From Acidimicrobiales bacterium (GTDB lineage: Bacteria; Actinomycetota; Acidimicrobiia; Acidimicrobiales; MedAcidi-G1): DNA of 64,000 nucleotides. Shown here piece after piece: positions 46,985 to 54,913 of the stretch. Position 1 is the stretch's first letter. Each line of letters opens with the position of its first letter. The stretch lies in NCBI GenBank assembly GCA_014237715.1, contig JAAZZG010000002.1:186001-250000 (forward strand). The letters run 5' to 3'. A program made the translations under genes and the position numbers. The notes beneath the pieces are model-generated. The model was not told where the DNA came from, made no database searches, and saw only the letters and a list, made by a program, of their open reading frames with translations.

Positions 46985-48343
46985 ATGGACGGCGGGCCGG
47001 ATCGCGAACACCGCCAACGCGATCAGCAGGCCTACGTCCTCCGCACGGTCGAGGAACGCGGCGTACGCCTGATCCGACTCTGGTTCACTGACGTCCTCGG
47101 CCGTCACAAGTCGGTGGCCATCTCCCCGGCCGAGCTGGAGACGGTGCTCGACGAGGGCCTGCAGTTCGACGGCTCGGCCATCGACGGCTTCAGCCGCGTC
47201 CAGGAGAGCGACGTGCTGGCCCGGCCAGACCCGTCCACCTTCGAACTCCTTCCGTGGGCCGACCCGGCCGAACCGTCGGGGACAATCTTCTGTGACATCA
47301 CCAACCTCGACGGGACCTCGTTCGAAGGCGATCCACGCCAGGTGCTGCGTCGCAACGTGGATCGGGCCCGGGCCGCCGGCTTCGAGATGTTCTGTGCGCC
47401 GGAGGTCGAGTTCTTCTACTTCGCTGATTCGGGGCCCGACCCCCAGCCGCTCGACCGGGCGTCGTACTTCGACCTGACCACCACCGACGTGGCATCGGAC
47501 CTCCGCAAGCAGACCCTTCACATGCTCGAGGCCCTGTCCATCCCGGTGGAGTACTCCTTCCACGAGGACGGCCCCAGCCAGCACGAGATCGACCTCCAGT
47601 ACACCGAGGCCCTATCCATGGCCGACTCGATCATGACGCTGCGTCTCGCCGTGAAGAAGATCGCCATGGACCGCGGGGTGTACGCCACGTTCATGCCCAA
47701 GCCCCTCAACGGCGTACAGGGCTCGGGCATGCATACCCACTTGTCGTTGTTCCAGAATGGGCGGAACGCCTTCCACGACCCCGACGCGACGGACGGACTG
47801 TCGGCCACCGCGAGGTCGTTCATCGCCGGTCTACTGCACCACGCCCGGGAGATCACCGCGGTCACCAACCAGTTGGTCAACTCCTACAAGCGGATCAACG
47901 AAGGCTACGAGGCGCCGCGCTATGTCTCATGGGCACGTAATAACCGGTCGGCGCTCGTCCGGGTTCCCATTCCCAAGCCGGGGAAGGTGGATTCGACCCG
48001 GATCGAATACCGGGCGTTGGATCCGGCGTGCAACCCGTACCTTGCCTTCTCGGTACTACTGGCCGCCGGCCTCCGGGGCATCGAGGACGACCTGGAGTTG
48101 TCCCCCGAAGCAGCGGTGAACCTCTATGACCTGAGCCGTGACGAGCAGCGCGAAATTGGCGTGGACAGCCTCCCGGACAACCTGAACGAGGCGCTGGACG
48201 AGATGGAGGCCTCTGAGTTGGTGCGCGAAGCCCTCGGCGACCACATCTTCGAGTGGTTCCTGCGAAACAAGCGGGCCGAGTGGAACGAGTACCAGCGGCA
48301 GGTCACGCCGTTCGAACTCGACACGTACCTCCCCAACTGGTGA
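46985..48343 (+). CDS. glnA: type I glutamine synthetase (GSI), 452 aa
   Basis: A bacterial dodecamer-type glutamine synthetase. Motifs: LWFTDVLGRHKSVAI, FDGSAIDGFSRVQESD, CAPEVEFFYF, GSGMHTHLSLF and DPACNPYLAFSVLLAAGLRG. The adenylylation-site tyrosine is retained in VNLYDLS, so regulation by GlnE is possible but cannot be proven. The length fits the GSI-alpha-like class. The ATG at 46985 is preferred by family N-terminus; another lies at 46958. It diverges from glnII and is followed by a GlnR-like gene. Confidence 0.93.
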   Translation: MDGGPDREHRQRDQQAYVLRTVEERGVRLIRLWFTDVLGRHKSVAISPAELETVLDEGLQFDGSAIDGFSRVQESDVLARPDPSTFELLPWADPAEPSGTIFCDITNLDGTSFEGDPRQVLRRNVDRARAAGFEMFCAPEVEFFYFADSGPDPQPLDRASYFDLTTTDVASDLRKQTLHMLEALSIPVEYSFHEDGPSQHEIDLQYTEALSMADSIMTLRLAVKKIAMDRGVYATFMPKPLNGVQGSGMHTHLSLFQNGRNAFHDPDATDGLSATARSFIAGLLHHAREITAVTNQLVNSYKRINEGYEAPRYVSWARNNRSALVRVPIPKPGKVDSTRIEYRALDPACNPYLAFSVLLAAGLRGIEDDLELSPEAAVNLYDLSRDEQREIGVDSLPDNLNEALDEMEASELVREALGDHIFEWFLRNKRAEWNEYQRQVTPFELDTYLPNW

Positions 48344-48454
48344 GTCCGAAAGCGAGGCCCCTCTGGAGGCCTGCCTGAATCCCGGAGAGGCACGGATGGA
48401 GTCGAACAGGCAGACTGGGAGCGCTGGACACCGTCGGTGACCCGCAGAACCACC

Positions 48455-49135
48455 ATGGATCCTCTCCTCGTCTTCCCAAATCCTCCACCGCCGGAACTGG
48501 CCCAATGCCTGGATCTGGATGGCTGGTCCTGGAAAGCCGTTGCTAATGCCGACGCCGCCATGGCCGAGGAACCCGACGAGGGTTGGTCAGGTGCGGTCGT
48601 GGTGGCTGACACCGACCCCGAAGGGGCGTTCGCACTGTGTCGGCGCCTCCGCAAGGTGGAGATGCCCCTGCAGCCGCTGCTGGTCCTAGTGGGAGGTGGC
48701 CAGCTCGACGCCCTCGAACTTCGCGACGATCTCTTCGACGACTTCTGCCTGACCCCGTTGCGTCCTGCTGAACTGCGGGCCCGGATTGAGCACCTGTTCT
48801 CGCGGACTGGCCGTGGCACCCGCCCGGAGTTGGTGGAGTACGGGCCACTCGCCCTGAACCTCGAGACCTACCAGGCCGCCATCGACGGCGAGCCGCTCGA
48901 CCTCACCTACATGGAATACGAGCTACTCAAGTTTCTGGCCGCCCACCCCGGCAAGGTGTTCACCCGCGAGACCCTATTGAGCCGGGTCTGGGGCTACGAC
49001 TACTACGGCGGTGCCCGAACCGTCGACGTCCACATCCGGCGGCTCCGGGCCAAGCTCGGCGAGGAACACGCCAACCTGATCCACACCGTGCGATCGGTGG
49101 GCTACCGGTTCGGCCAGTCCCGCTGGGGCATCTGA
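48455..49135 (+). CDS. glnR: GlnR-like OmpR-type transcriptional regulator, 226 aa
   Basis: An N-terminal receiver-like domain (about residues 1-115) with weak sequence and no obvious phospho-acceptor Asp pocket, and a C-terminal winged helix: LDLTYMEYELLKFLAAHPGK, ETLLSRVWGYDYYGGARTVD and LIHTVRSVGYRFG. This pattern is that of GlnR, the orphan nitrogen regulator of actinobacteria. The position 111 bp after glnA supports the role. GTG at 48437 is an alternative start; neither has a strong ribosome site. Confidence 0.82.
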   Translation: MDPLLVFPNPPPPELAQCLDLDGWSWKAVANADAAMAEEPDEGWSGAVVVADTDPEGAFALCRRLRKVEMPLQPLLVLVGGGQLDALELRDDLFDDFCLTPLRPAELRARIEHLFSRTGRGTRPELVEYGPLALNLETYQAAIDGEPLDLTYMEYELLKFLAAHPGKVFTRETLLSRVWGYDYYGGARTVDVHIRRLRAKLGEEHANLIHTVRSVGYRFGQSRWGI

Positions 49136-49165
49136 CCCCAGTACACGCGGCCAACCCTCTGGCCG

Positions 49166-49351
49166 TTAGCCAGCGGGCCCCGCCCAAGGATCGATCTCGC
49201 TCAGTTCGAGCAGTTCCGAACCCTCATGGGTGGTGTCAACGTCCTTCTTGAGCACGCCACCCAGCAGAACGGCAGCCAACGCGCCGGTCATCAGGATGCC
49301 GACCGGCATCACCACGACAAGCAGAAGGATCATCAGGACGGCGCCGATCAT
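49166..49351 (-). CDS. small membrane protein, 61 aa
   Basis: One or two closely spaced hydrophobic helices (IGAVLMILLLVVVMPVGILM and GALAAVLLGGVL) precede an acidic tail (DTTHEGSELLELSEIDPW). I know no family for it. ATG 49351 is chosen; the longer open frame upstream is arginine-rich and implausible. It lies between the GlnR-like gene (convergent, 30 bp) and ridA on the same strand. Confidence 0.6.
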   Translation of the reverse strand: MIGAVLMILLLVVVMPVGILMTGALAAVLLGGVLKKDVDTTHEGSELLELSEIDPWAGPAG

Positions 49352-49419
49352 GGCCGCAGTCTGCCATCTCGGACCGTGGCCGGCGCACTCCCGCGCCGTC
49401 GACCGCGACGGCCAACGGT

Positions 49420-49794
49420 TCAGCCGACGTGGACGATGGCCTCCACCTCGAAGATGGCGCCCAGGGGTAGGGCGGCCACGGCCACGCACGAACGAGCCGG
49501 ACGGCTGTCACCGAACGCCTCGCAGTAGATCTCGTTCATCGCCGCGAAGTTGCCCATGTCGGTAAGGAACACCGTGGTCTTGACCACCTGATCGAGCCTC
49601 GCCCCGTTTGCCTCCACCTGAGCCCGCAGGTTGGCCAACGCCTGGGTGGCCTGGGCTTCAAGACTGTCCCCGGCGAGGCTGCCGGCGACCGGACCATCAA
49701 CAGTGCTGCCATCGACGATTCCGACCTGCCCACTGACGAACAGCAGATCGCCGGCGCGGACGACGGGGGTGTAGGGGCCAGCGGTGTTGCTCAT
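49420..49794 (-). CDS. ridA: RidA family enamine/imine deaminase, 124 aa
   Basis: RidA hydrolyses reactive 2-aminoacrylate-like enamines. Family features: SNTAGPYTPVVRAGDLLFVS at the start, LANLRAQVEANGARLDQVVK, and the active-site Arg in RPARSCVAVAALPLGAIFEV. ATG 49794 gives normal length; the open frame extends 39 codons upstream. It stands 90 bp downstream of the molybdenum-protein gene. Confidence 0.9.
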   Translation of the reverse strand: MSNTAGPYTPVVRAGDLLFVSGQVGIVDGSTVDGPVAGSLAGDSLEAQATQALANLRAQVEANGARLDQVVKTTVFLTDMGNFAAMNEIYCEAFGDSRPARSCVAVAALPLGAIFEVEAIVHVG

Positions 49795-49883
49795 CGAAGG
49801 ACTCCGTTGCTCGGGGACTGGGCTGCTCGAAAAGGACAGAATTTGTGGTTGGGGTCTGGATCCTTCCACAACCCGACGGGTGG

Positions 49884-51539
49884 CTAGCCGGTCGGCAGGT
49901 CCGGAGGGCACCCCCTATGACACCACGTCGCAGCGGCCACCGCGGCGAACACGGCATCCGATCCGTTGATCGGCGTACCGTCGTCGGGCAGCACCTCGAC
50001 GACGACCGGCGGGGTCTCCGTCGCCCGGACGATGCCGAAAGATCGGATGGTCAGGTCGTGGACAACACCATCACCATCGACCGACAGGCCCTCCGAGGTG
50101 ATCCAGCTCCACGCCATGTGGGCCGCACCGATGCAGTAGGACCGGAGCACTACCTCATCGAGCGGGTCGCCACACCGGACGACGACCCGGATGCCGTCGT
50201 CGTCGACAGTCGCCGCGGCTTCGGCACCTGCGGGTGACACCACGGGTTGGCCGGGCGTCATCGCTCCGGCACCGGTGAGTAGAACCACGGCCTCAGCCCA
50301 GCCGGCAGCCCGCACGTTGGGGCTGGTCGGTGGCCCGACCACGTCAACCTCGACGACATCCAGACCGGGTGCCACGGCAGCCACCGCCTCGACGATCCCC
50401 GAGGTGCGAACCACCCGGAGGATGCCGGTTCCATCCACCAAGGCCCCGCCGGCCACCGGGGGACGCTTGGGACCGAACCGAACGGTGTCCTCCCGCGACG
50501 GGGCGACTAGGACGGTTGAACCATGGGCGGCGGCCAGAACCCGGGCCACCGCGGGCAGTGGAGAATCAACCTTGGCCCCGAAGGCCCCGCCGTTGGCCAA
50601 GGGCCCGACCGGCTCGCTTCCGGGCATGCACCAGGCAGCATCGGTCTCTAGCGGAGCCGGTTCGACCCACGCGGTTCGCAGGACACTGGCCCAATTGCCG
50701 GCGGGGGCCTCCAACGGCGGCACGACGTCGGCCGTGGTCCGACGGCCCTGGACCTTGCCCGCTTCCCGGCGGGCGGCGGCCAGCGTGTCGGCGACCACCC
50801 AGGAGCCGGGATCGTCGACCGGTCCGTCACCGGGCACGGCGACCAGAGCCTCGACCGGGGCGGTGTCGGTCGCGAACCCACCACGACCGAGCGCCACCTC
50901 GGGGCCCACCTTCTGAGGACTACGTCCCTCAAGGGTGGCCCGACGGGCTGAAGCGTCCCGGTCGACGGGTTCGCCGGACGAGATGGCAGACAACGTCCGG
51001 ATGCCAACGCCGACCTCCCAGGCGTCGAGCACGGTCTGCCAGCCGGTACAGCGACAGAGATGGGCGTGCAGGGCGCGGGCTGCACGGTCGCGGTCCGGCG
51101 GAGCCTGATCGCTCAGGGCCCGATTACCCAGAGAATGGTCGCTCGGCAAGTCATCGGGAACCGAGCCCTCCAGTCCGGCGAAACGCATGATGATGCCCGG
51201 CGTGCAGAATCCGCACTGGCTGCCACCGGTAGCGCAGAAGGCGTCAGCCCACCGTTCACCGTCGCCCTCGGGTAGACCGTCCAGCGTGGTAATCGACCGT
51301 CCGGCGACGCGTCGCAACGGGGTCACGCATGACACCCTGGGCTGACCGTCGACCAACACGGTGCAACAGCCACACTGGCCTTGGGGGCTGCACCCGTCCT
51401 TGACCGACCGATTGCCGACCGGACCCCGAAGTGCATCGAGCAGCGTCTGGCCGTCGTCGGTCACCTCGACCGGTTGACCGTCGACGGTCAGACGCACCGC
51501 TCCCCGGTCCAATGGGTCCTCCGGGGTGGGCGTGTCCAT
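49884..51539 (-). CDS. fused 2Fe-2S / molybdenum hydroxylase-like protein, shortened and lacking catalytic Glu, 551 aa
   Basis: The N-terminal 165 residues are a complete CoxS/XdhC-type domain with two 2Fe-2S sites: KDGCSPQGQCGCCTVLVDG and GGSQCGFCTPG ... HLCRCTGW. The rest resembles the xanthine dehydrogenase large subunit (GGAFGAKVDSPLPAVARVLA), but is about 380 residues instead of 700 or more. Where the family has GVGE with the catalytic Glu the sequence reads INGSDAVFAAVAAATW. Function is probably electron transfer or Moco-independent; this is inference. ATG 51539 is preferred; the frame is open 68 codons further. Confidence 0.78.
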   Translation of the reverse strand: MDTPTPEDPLDRGAVRLTVDGQPVEVTDDGQTLLDALRGPVGNRSVKDGCSPQGQCGCCTVLVDGQPRVSCVTPLRRVAGRSITTLDGLPEGDGERWADAFCATGGSQCGFCTPGIIMRFAGLEGSVPDDLPSDHSLGNRALSDQAPPDRDRAARALHAHLCRCTGWQTVLDAWEVGVGIRTLSAISSGEPVDRDASARRATLEGRSPQKVGPEVALGRGGFATDTAPVEALVAVPGDGPVDDPGSWVVADTLAAARREAGKVQGRRTTADVVPPLEAPAGNWASVLRTAWVEPAPLETDAAWCMPGSEPVGPLANGGAFGAKVDSPLPAVARVLAAAHGSTVLVAPSREDTVRFGPKRPPVAGGALVDGTGILRVVRTSGIVEAVAAVAPGLDVVEVDVVGPPTSPNVRAAGWAEAVVLLTGAGAMTPGQPVVSPAGAEAAATVDDDGIRVVVRCGDPLDEVVLRSYCIGAAHMAWSWITSEGLSVDGDGVVHDLTIRSFGIVRATETPPVVVEVLPDDGTPINGSDAVFAAVAAATWCHRGCPPDLPTG

Positions 51540-51553
51540 CCGAGGAGTGTGCC

Positions 51554-51620
51554 CGGTCACCACGACGGTCACCGACCTCACCGCTACGGTCACCGATCTC
51601 ACCACTACGGTCACCAACCA
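51554..51620. repeat. 21-bp tandem repeats with CGGTCACC core, divergent promoter
   Basis: The octamer CGGTCACC occurs four times at 51554, 51566, 51587 and 51608. The last three belong to a 21-bp direct repeat (two full copies and one partial, two differences in the shared part) that ends at the lipoprotein ATG. It lies in the 80 bp between the molybdenum-protein gene and the divergent lipoprotein gene. Spacing of two helical turns suggests stacked binding sites; function is inference. Confidence 0.6.
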
Positions 51621-52585
51621 TGCAGGATCCCACCGGCGCAGAACCACAGCCGACGGGTCGGCGTCAGGTCCTGGTCGGGCTGGCCGCCGGCGCGCTTCTG
51701 GCCGCCTGCGGTGGTCGCTCCGCCAGCACCTCAGCTGGGACATCCGCCCCGGCCGCGACCATCGGTTCGACTGCCTCTGCCGGCTGGCGGCTGGGCGCCC
51801 GGTTCGCCGACGGATACGTGGCCCCCAGCGCCCTGGTCGCCGGTTTGGCCCAGCGCGCGCCCTACGTCCTCCTGGGATCGGACGGCTGGCCCATGGGCAC
51901 CGAGGGGCCGGACCATCTGGACCTCACCGTCCGACGAGCCGGTGTGAACGGCGCCGCCGACGGACCGGTGGTGGCCACCCACACCGTCGAACGCCACGGC
52001 GGCGACCACGCCACCCCGTACTTCCCGCTGGTGTTCCGGGTCGACGACCCGGGCGACTATGTCGTACACCTGGCTACCGGGACCCCCGGAGATGTCGGGA
52101 TCGAGCCCCACCATCTTCGAGTTGTCGGCCGAGGGGAGACCACGCTCATCCAGGTGGGAGACCGACTTCCGGCGGTGGCCACCCCGACTCGGACCGATCC
52201 AGCAGGCGTCGATCCCATCTGCACCGAGCCCAACGGCCCGTGCTCGTTCCATGAGGTCTCCGTCGCCGAAGCGCTGGGCCAACCGGGCCCCGTCGCGCTG
52301 CTGGTCTCCACACCGCGGTTTTGCCAGTCCGATGTCTGCGGACCGACCGTCGGCCTACTCCGCTCGGCTCTGCGGATCCGATCTGAGCCCTGGTCGGCGG
52401 TACATGCCGAGGTCTACATGGCTCCAGAGACCGGGGACTTCACCACCACGCCGACCGTGGCGGCGCTCGGCCTGGCCTTCGAGCCGAGCCTCGTGGTGGC
52501 CGACCTCGACGGGATCGTCACCGCAGCCCTTCACTTCACCATGGACGCCACCGAGGTGGCTGACGCCCTGGCCACCGCTGTCTGA
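51620..52585 (+). CDS. Tat-type lipoprotein with thioredoxin-like CX4C domain, 321 aa
   Basis: The N-terminus GRRQVLVGLAAGALLAACGG combines a twin arginine, a hydrophobic stretch and a lipobox LAAC, so a membrane-anchored extracytoplasmic protein is likely. The middle has an Ig-like beta section (TPYFPLVFRVDDPGDYVVHL). The C-terminal about 110 residues read as a thioredoxin fold with LLVSTPRFCQSDVCGPTVGL, a CX4C pair, and TPTVAALGLAFEPSLVVADL. It is divergent from the molybdenum-type protein, so a shared electron path is possible. An in-frame extension of 63 codons upstream is implausible. Confidence 0.72.
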   Translation: MQDPTGAEPQPTGRRQVLVGLAAGALLAACGGRSASTSAGTSAPAATIGSTASAGWRLGARFADGYVAPSALVAGLAQRAPYVLLGSDGWPMGTEGPDHLDLTVRRAGVNGAADGPVVATHTVERHGGDHATPYFPLVFRVDDPGDYVVHLATGTPGDVGIEPHHLRVVGRGETTLIQVGDRLPAVATPTRTDPAGVDPICTEPNGPCSFHEVSVAEALGQPGPVALLVSTPRFCQSDVCGPTVGLLRSALRIRSEPWSAVHAEVYMAPETGDFTTTPTVAALGLAFEPSLVVADLDGIVTAALHFTMDATEVADALATAV

Positions 52586-52597
52586 AAACCACGAAAG

Positions 52598-52617
52598 CCG
52601 GCGCCATCGGGCGCCGG
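52598..52617. terminator. hairpin between convergent lipoprotein and erpA-like genes
   Basis: A perfect 8-bp stem CCGGCGCC/GGCGCCGG with tetraloop ATCG lies in the 72-bp gap between the two convergent genes. There is no T-run. It may terminate transcription from both sides. Confidence 0.5.
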
Positions 52618-52657
52618 CCGGTGGTCGCCCCGCAGGGCGATCAGAATGTCTGGTTAC

Positions 52658-52978
52658 TCAGCTGAATGACTGACCGCAGCCGCAGGTTCGCTGGGCATTC
52701 GGGTTGTCGATTGAGAACCCGGCCTCGTTTAGGCCGTCCTTGTAGTCCAGCGTGGCGCCCTCGAGCAGTTGGGCACTCGACTGGTCGACCACCACCCGCA
52801 CGTCGCCGTACGCCTTTTCTAGGTCGTCCTCGGCCCGCTCAGTATCGAAGTACATCTCGTAGCTGAAACCCGAGCACCCACCGGGGCGAACGGCCACCCG
52901 CAGAGCCAGGCCCTCTTCAGATTCACTAGCGATGAGCTGACCCACCTTGGTGGTGGCGTCGTCGGTCAACGTGATCAT
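52658..52978 (-). CDS. HesB/IscA/ErpA family iron-sulfur carrier, 106 aa
   Basis: An A-type carrier that receives and passes on Fe-S clusters. The three conserved cysteines are seen in RPGGCSGFSYEM and at the end in RTCGCGQSFS. The core DYKDGLNEAGFSIDNPNA is typical. It is close to Mrp (53097), another Fe-S carrier, and to the cluster-rich molybdenum-type protein; the two carriers diverge from a 118-bp region. Confidence 0.92.
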   Translation of the reverse strand: MITLTDDATTKVGQLIASESEEGLALRVAVRPGGCSGFSYEMYFDTERAEDDLEKAYGDVRVVVDQSSAQLLEGATLDYKDGLNEAGFSIDNPNAQRTCGCGQSFS

Positions 52979-53096
52979 CGATTCCTCCCGAAATTGCGGT
53001 GATTGTCGGTATGAGCAGTGTACTCAGGGCCCTACCCCGATGGCCCACCGAGGATCTGACGCCGTCGGCCGGCGGACATGCTCATAACATGGCGGC

Positions 53097-54293
53097 ATGG
53101 AGCCTGAACCTGGGGATGAAACGCTTCCAGGCGGCGCCAGTCCGACCGAGGCCGATGTCCTCGGCGTGCTCCGGGGCGTCATCGATCCCGAGTTGGGCAC
53201 CGACATCGTCGAGTTGGGCATGGCCCGTGCCGTGGCTATCGACGACGATGGTCGCGTCGACGTCACCATCGCGCTGACCACCTCGGGTTGTCCTCTCCGA
53301 GCCCAGATCCAACGCGACGTCCGGGCCCGGGTCGCCGACCTGCCTGGCGTGTCGTCAGTCCACCTCTCGTGGGATGAACTCAACGCCGAAGAGAAGGCCA
53401 CGGCCATGGCCCGGGCCCGATTCAACGTGAGCCGCAACGCCCCCGACACCGAGGTGCCGGCGACCACCAAGGTCCTGATGGTGGCCTCGGGCAAGGGAGG
53501 CGTCGGCAAGTCGTCAGTGACCGTGAACCTGGCTGCCGCCATGGCCGCCCGCGGCATGACCGTCGGCGTCATGGATGCCGACATCTGGGGCTTCTCGATA
53601 CCACGCATGCTGGGCGTCGAGGGTCGCCTCGGTGGGTCTCCCGAGGTTGGCAAGATCGACCCCATTGAGGTCCCAATCGGGGACGGCGTCGTGAAGGTCG
53701 TGTCGATGGGGCTTCTCGTCGACAACGAGGAGTCGGCCCTCATGTGGCGGGGTCTGATCTTGAACCGGGCCGTCCAGCACTTCTGCGAAGACGTGGCCTG
53801 GGGCCCGATGGACTACCTGCTGATCGACATGCCGCCAGGTACCGGAGACGTGCAGATGGGTCTGGCCAAGATGCTCCCGCAGGCCGAGATGGTGGTGGTG
53901 ACCACGCCGGCCCTAGCCGCCCAGAAGGTGGCCGTGCGGGTGGCCAACATGGGGCGGGCCAACTACCTGCGAATCGTTGGAGTGGTCGAGAACATGAGTG
54001 CCTACGTGGCACCCGACGGCAGCCGCCATGAGCTGTTCGGCGCCGGGGGCGGTGGCGCGCTGGCCCAACAGGTCGGAGCCCCACTGCTCGGCACCATCCC
54101 GCTGGACGGGGCGGTGGCTACCGCCGGCGATACCGGCTGCCCGATCTCCCTCGGCGAGGGTCCGGCGGCCGATGCCTACCGGGAGATCGTGGAACACATC
54201 GTCACCGAGGCGGCTCCACCGGTAGACATGGCGGGCTGCAGCGCCCGGCTTCTGGCCGCCGCCGAGGACGCTCTGGACGCCGCCGGGGCCTGA
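53097..54293 (+). CDS. mrp: Mrp/ApbC-family Fe-S cluster carrier ATPase, 398 aa
   Basis: A DUF59/MIP18 domain (residues 20-95, VIDPELGTDIVELGMARAV) is fused to a ParA-type P-loop ATPase. The deviant Walker A is ASGKGGVGKSSVTVNLA and the Walker B-like stretch is YLLIDMPPGTGDVQMGL. The C-terminal CXXC of many Mrp proteins is absent; the position reads YVAPDGSRHELFG, as in other actinobacterial members. Several in-frame ATGs lie nearby; 53097 is the likeliest. The FxsA gene converges on it. Confidence 0.93.
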   Translation: MEPEPGDETLPGGASPTEADVLGVLRGVIDPELGTDIVELGMARAVAIDDDGRVDVTIALTTSGCPLRAQIQRDVRARVADLPGVSSVHLSWDELNAEEKATAMARARFNVSRNAPDTEVPATTKVLMVASGKGGVGKSSVTVNLAAAMAARGMTVGVMDADIWGFSIPRMLGVEGRLGGSPEVGKIDPIEVPIGDGVVKVVSMGLLVDNEESALMWRGLILNRAVQHFCEDVAWGPMDYLLIDMPPGTGDVQMGLAKMLPQAEMVVVTTPALAAQKVAVRVANMGRANYLRIVGVVENMSAYVAPDGSRHELFGAGGGGALAQQVGAPLLGTIPLDGAVATAGDTGCPISLGEGPAADAYREIVEHIVTEAAPPVDMAGCSARLLAAAEDALDAAGA

Positions 54294-54315
54294 GCCAGAA
54301 TCCGTACGAAACGAC

Positions 54316-54804
54316 TCAGTCGAGCCGATCTGGCTCGTCCAGTCCGTCGGGAGTCCCGTCCTCCCAGGAGCCGGCGTCGATGATTCCTCCGGACGAGGGA
54401 TCCTCGCCACGCCACCCGTGCCGAAAGGTGGTCCGCCCGCTGGCCATCGAACGGGTCAGCCGGCGGGTGGTCATGGCCCGTATCACGGCGCGTGTCGGCG
54501 GGAACAGCAGGGCCAGGCCAACAGCATCGGTTACGAACCCCGGGGTGAGCATGAGAGCACCGGCACCCAGAACCAGCAGACCGTCGACGATCTCGCGGCC
54601 GGGGATCCGACCCTGAGCCGCCTCCTCTTGGGCCCGACGCAGGATGCCGAGGCCCTCACGTCTTACGAGCCACGCGCCCACCACACTGACCAGCACCAGC
54701 AACCCGATGGTGTTCAGGACCCCGGTCGAGCCCGCTACCTGAACGATGACGGCCAACTCCACGATCGGTGTCACTACGAACACCAGGAACAGGATCAGGA
54801 ACAC
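54316..54804 (-). CDS. FxsA family membrane protein, 162 aa
   Basis: FxsA proteins are small membrane proteins; the E. coli one influences exclusion of phage T7 by F. Two hydrophobic stretches start the protein (MFLILFLVFVVTPIVELAVI and NTIGLLVLVSVVGAWLVRRE), followed by the family motif GREIVDGLLVLGAGALMLTP and GFVTDAVGLALLFPPTR. A hydrophilic C-terminal tail closes it. It converges with mrp and diverges from selA. Confidence 0.88.
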   Translation of the reverse strand: MFLILFLVFVVTPIVELAVIVQVAGSTGVLNTIGLLVLVSVVGAWLVRREGLGILRRAQEEAAQGRIPGREIVDGLLVLGAGALMLTPGFVTDAVGLALLFPPTRAVIRAMTTRRLTRSMASGRTTFRHGWRGEDPSSGGIIDAGSWEDGTPDGLDEPDRLD

Positions 54805-54913
54805 GGCCGCATGTTAGAGCGGCCCGATACGGGTACCCCGATGTGGGGGCCCTGTGGAGGGAACACGGCGAGCCGGGCCCGGACGGGAACCATCCGCCTA
54901 TCCTCGCGACTAC

